64,000 nt of DNA from Schizophyllum amplum (lineage: Eukaryota; Basidiomycota; Agaricomycetes; Agaricales; Schizophyllaceae): assembly GCA_007026445.1 (NCBI GenBank), contig VDMD01000107.1, positions 1 to 64,000 on the forward strand, in the 5' to 3' direction. The notes under the pieces were generated by a model. That model was not told the DNA's origin. It ran no database searches and worked only from the letters and a program-made list of their open reading frames with translations. Position numbers and translations under genes: made by a program. Of the stretch, positions 59,688-64,000 are shown in pieces (within the stretch, counting starts at the first letter, position 1; the number at the start of each line of letters is the position of its first letter).

Positions 59688-62600
59688 CCCGGCTCCTCTT
59701 TTGAGAAGCAACAACAAAACTCGTGTGACTAAGGCGTGCTCCGCTTTTGCAACATAAGAATTTCCCAGTTAGACCTAGACGGAAGTGAACTACTTGCTGT
59801 CGAAGCCTATCCAGTACCTAAAGGCGTGCTAGTTCCATTTGATTCTCCCTTAGCAATACAAGTCGCAACTCGCAGCTCCTCACAGGGCACAAGAGCTTGA
59901 CAAGACAGTTATTGTGTGTATTTAGGGGTTGGTGTGTGTGTCTATTGATTCTATCCCGCTGCTCTTGTTCTCGAGGCGCGCGTGCATATTATCTGGAGCC
60001 CACCGCGAGGGGGAATCTATAAAAGAACGGGCGGTCGAGAGTTGCTGTGAAGCCTCACATCTCGTACATTCGCTGTTGTTCGAATCTCAGAGGATATCTT
60101 GACAAAAGCGTCACATCCGAAAGCCAAAGTTTGCCCACCACGCCTCCCGGACGTAAATCAAACCTCATACCGCTTGACTGGAACGGAGACGTCTCATTGA
60201 CCTCTACCAGACGGCATACGAGGCTCCTCTACAAGGAAGTCCAAGAGAGCGCCGAGGCATCGCGCAATCGCGATAGAACGCGAGAGCCCGAAGCGAGTCA
60301 GTCTTCACAGACTAATCCTTCACAACAACCAAACCATCAAACACCCGAACCTACATATCCTTCTCCAGTTCCTTCAGATACAGAACCTTTGACTCCTCTC
60401 TCTTCAGAATCAGAATCTTCTCCTGTTCCCAGTCTCTCTGAATTACTTAGCTTCGAACTTTTGCTTGATATAGAACTTCCTTTCCAGAACGAACCCACCC
60501 TTCCCGATATCAACTTCAACTCCGCTATACCTACCCCTTCAGGAACTGTTCTATCAAACAGTAACCAAAAACCCGGGACTGCGAGCAAAATGGCTACAAA
60601 GTTCAATCCCATGAGCAGCAATGCTCCCAAGTTCAGAAAGGAGGCGAGGCACGAGCTGCCTTTCTTCCTGGAAGATGCCTTGGAATATATGAAAAACGCG
60701 GGGGTGGATGCAGCCGAGTATCGCCTCAAGTTGCCGTTGTTGACCGGAGACCAGGACACGAGAGAGCTGTGGACCCAACTAGCTAAATCAACGGCTGATT
60801 GGGACGCGCTCGTAGCAGCTATCAAGGAACGCTATCCAGACGTACAGTACAAAACGTCGGGAACGCGGGCTTCGTTGGCTCTACTGGTCAAGGAATACAA
60901 GGGCCTGAAGGAGGCAGAAGCAGAACGAGGGCTAGATTTTACGCGCGGCTTCGAAGCTACTGCGTCGACGCTGGTTGATAAGAAATTAGTGACGAACTAC
61001 GACTTGCTGATGCGGATTGTCGAGGTGTGTGACTCTGCACTAGTCTCCACCCTCAATATCATGCTGTCGGCGAAGAGTTCAACGCTGAGTAAGCCAGCTG
61101 AAGCGGGACAGACGCCACCAGGACATCCGATTGGTACCTCCTTGGAGGACGGCGGATATAAATGGGAGGATGTTCTTGCTACGATGCGTGAATTGTGGCG
61201 TCGAAGCTACGCAGCTGGTTCTGTCGCGACCGTAGCGACCGGTAGATCAGTCGAACCTGTTCCCTATTCGAACAAGGGCGCAGACTCGAACAGCCGGTAC
61301 GTGAAATTGGAGCAAGACCTCCAAGAACTGGCGGACAGAACCGAGCGCGACAACGCGGAGACCAAAGCCTCGCTCAAGACCCTAAAAGCGGAAGTACGTT
61401 CCGATCTCAGCCAGGGGATGGAAAAGCAAGAGAAGAAGATGGACTCCATTCATGGGACATTGCAGCAGTTAGCGGCGAGACTGACAGCCAGTCAGACCGT
61501 CGCACCCGCAGCACCTACCGTGAATGTGGCACCAGCCGCTCCGAGTGGATGGGGACCCCGACCTGCCTATGGCGCTGGGGCCCGCCCATCTAATCCATTC
61601 GGACAAGGACCCAGAAACTTCCAACGGTCGGATATGACCTGCCACTGGTGTGGAGGTCCAGGACATATCTCTAGGGATTGTCCAGATCTACAGCAGAACC
61701 TGAATACGGGGGAGCTTAAGATTGACCAATATAATAATATCACGACCAAGGAAGGAGTTCTGATCCCGAGGCGGTCGGGGCCGTTAGACAGTCCGATGAA
61801 GACGAAGTGGGAGCAGATGAAGGCAGCAGTCAATAATTATGTGATACAGCCAATCTACTCGTTAGCCCGTGCGGCGACTGGAGACATGTCTTGGTGGGGC
61901 CCGGGTACAGCTGGGGGCGCTTCTAATGGTCAGTATGGCCAGACAGACGTGTTCACAAATGACTGGGCCGGTCAATACGACCAGAACATGTATGACAGCC
62001 AGTTCGCGCCTCAAACCTACCAACCGTTTCAAACGGAAAGCTATGCTCAGTCAAGCACGATGGGACCGTCACAGATGGGTCCCTCTGCCGAGCAGAACCT
62101 AGGGGGTTTTTAGGCAGTTCGAGGAATCCCGCCGTACAACCAGTGCAGCGCTGGCGGCGCGATGAGGACTTTAAACAAAGGCCAGCGCAGAGAGAAAACT
62201 TCACAAATAATTCGAAAAATACACCCACTGTAGTACCTGCTCAAGGTGCGACAGAACCAACTACGAACTCGCGGCCGGCGCCCCCGCCACAGGGGCCCGT
62301 ACACCCGTTCAGAAGTGTGCCAGAAACACGCTTTATCCCGAATGATCAAAGACCACCCGCGTTACCCGTCCGTCCCGGTGTGCAACCAGCCATCAGAGAC
62401 GAGATAGAACGAGGAGTGCTCAGAGAAAGTGCAGGCTCCCATACAAGGGACCGCCGACGCACAGACGGTCCTGGACAAGTTATTAGACAGCAAATGCCCG
62501 ACCACGGGAATTTCGTTAAGAGATTTCCTAGGTGTGAGCTCGTCAGTACAGGACCTTCTCCGGAAAACTGTTGACTCGAAAGCAGACAGTATTGATCATT

Positions 62601-64000
62601 TTGGAAATAATCTATACATCACGCCGTAACCGAAGTATGGCAGGTGAAAGAATTAGCATCGGCAAAGGGGGAACATATGGAGCCTTCGATGCAAGAAATA
62701 CCCAGATAGACTGGGCTAGCCTCAAGGTGAACTCATCCAGACCACGTAGAAATGCCGAGCAGTTCAACGGTACAGTCCATAGGGCATTTGTACAGCTCGA
62801 CGCAGCGCTCGAGGTTTACCAGAGCATGGGTGAGCAAGAAAGGACTGGGGTGACGTTCGCGGGAGAGGAATCCAAAATCTGCGGACGGTGTGGCCAACGT
62901 TAACGGTCATGGCGGGACAGAATGCATTATGGATGGCGGATCACAGATAGTTCCATGTCAAAGACTTGTGCGCGAGAAGTGGGGGCCTCTTATGATCCGA
63001 CGATCACAATCCGGATGCAGAGCGCCAATAATCAGATAAATTCAACCTTGGGACTAGCGAAGAACGTCCCATTCGAGTTTGCTGGTATCACCATCTATCT
63101 GCAATGCCACATTTCGGACACGGAGCCTTTGGCGTGTTGCTCGGACGTCCCTTTGACACTCTGTGCGAGTCCGAGATCAAGAACGACCGCTATGGCAACC
63201 AGGAGATCACCATCACCTGCCCGAACACCCGTAATAAAGTGACCATGCATACCTATGCGCGAGGCAAGATACCTGAGCATCTCAAGGAGAAGCTGGGGTT
63301 TCCGGAAGCTTCAAGGAACTGATTCCAGGCCTTGAGGATCAGGGAGAAGCAGCCTACAGGTAGAAGTGGATGAAGGAGACGAGTGTGGATAAAGAGCATA
63401 CATAAACTAGAAAATACAAAAACATATACGCAGAAGGACCTTCAAGAGGCCTATCTCCAAGCGGCTAGACGCGGACGGGATAGAGGATGAGGAAGGAAGA
63501 AAGACCTTGGCGAGTTTCTTCGGGATAACCTGGCATATTCTGGCAAAGCGAGTGACAGTTCGGGGATGCCCCGCTCAATGGCAGACCAGATTCAGCCTAC
63601 TCGGACAAGCGAGACAGAACATATTATGACCAGCGGGGTCGGGTCCGGGAAGCAGTAACTCGCTAGACCCCCCAGTCTCTACCTTAGCAGGGAAGAAATA
63701 CAAGCCGGTCGCGATGAAGGTTCGCCAGTGTACGAACATCTACCACAACAATTTCGCATTGTAAGAAATATACAAGGAGATCCAGAGAAGGACCTGCCTG
63801 TGTTGCCGACGCATCCGCCGGGATATACGCCTACGGGTCGCTATACCGCGGAAAGAAAAGAGATAATTGACAAGGCGCATCCGGGAGACTTTCTCTGGCC
63901 TGAAGAGCGCAAACTCCTACACTATCTTATGATGGTACAACACCAGGGGTTTCGCTTGGAACGATGATGAACGTGGCTGCTTTAGGGAGGATTTTTCCCT
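59588..64000 (+). mobile_element. Ty3/Gypsy-like LTR retrotransposon, 5' part
   Basis: Order on the plus strand: LTR-like signals, candidate primer-binding site, gag with a CCHC zinc knuckle, retropepsin-like region, then the leader of pol, cut by the window edge. Reverse transcriptase, RNase H and integrase would lie beyond 64000. The gag is intact while the later part has several frameshifts, so the copy is probably not autonomous. Confidence 0.75.

Overview
This window looks like nuclear DNA of a filamentous basidiomycete, most likely an agaricomycete of polypore type. The better genes are broken by many short introns (43-57 bases, GT...AG). Two F-box proteins of the divergent basidiomycete type are present, and the mobile DNA is a Tnp2/CACTA-class transposase and a Ty3/Gypsy-like retroelement. 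There are no bacterial features, no rRNA genes and no tRNA gene I could fold convincingly. Species and chromosome cannot be read from the sequence.

Layout. 1-5 kb: no reliable gene; a decayed inverted-repeat element lies at 4.49-5.04 kb. 5.3-8.3 kb: F-box gene 1 and weak minus-strand coding remnants. 10.7-14.1 kb: a short coding start that runs into two GC-rich, degenerate repeat arrays almost free of stop codons. 14.76-15.98 kb: a 1.2-kb element with long terminal inverted repeats. 16.1-19.2 kb: a divergent pair, a WD40 protein with a C-terminal membrane tail (-) and F-box gene 2 (+), sharing a 131-base promoter gap. 20.4-23.5 kb: a seven-exon gene (-) for a 905-residue protein carrying about ten MPPFRPPPTP-like repeats. 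24-31.5 kb: poor in genes, with low-complexity repeats. 31.7-34.5 kb: a nuclear protein with a SUMO-interaction-like motif, an AT-hook and a chromodomain. 36.5-37.5 kb: a small coiled-coil gene. 38-40 kb: purine-rich low-complexity DNA. 40.4-44.3 kb: an apparently intact Tnp2 transposase gene (-). 44.8-45.9 kb: an unknown spliced gene with a 22-G run. 46-47 kb: a small inverted-repeat element with iterated GTCGGACGAA motifs. 51.5-54.4 kb: a 12-exon gene for a TFIIIC subunit 6 (tau-91/GTF3C2) type WD40 protein, followed by an inverted duplication of a coding fragment. 55.6-56.6 kb: a single-exon unknown gene. 57.4-58.8 kb: a pseudogene and a truncated copy of an NAD(P)-binding reductase family. 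59.6-64 kb: the 5' part of a Gypsy-like element with an intact gag and a decayed protease/pol that runs off the window.

Most genes are independent housekeeping or lineage-specific genes set in repeat-rich, transposon-rich DNA. The clearest functional calls are the TFIIIC subunit, the Tnp2 transposase, the gag, the chromodomain protein and the F-box proteins. The 16-19 kb pair may share a promoter. Exon models were built by hand from splice consensus and reading-frame continuity. For the WD40, PPPTP-repeat, TFIIIC, coiled-coil and transposase genes every junction keeps the frame, which supports them strongly.
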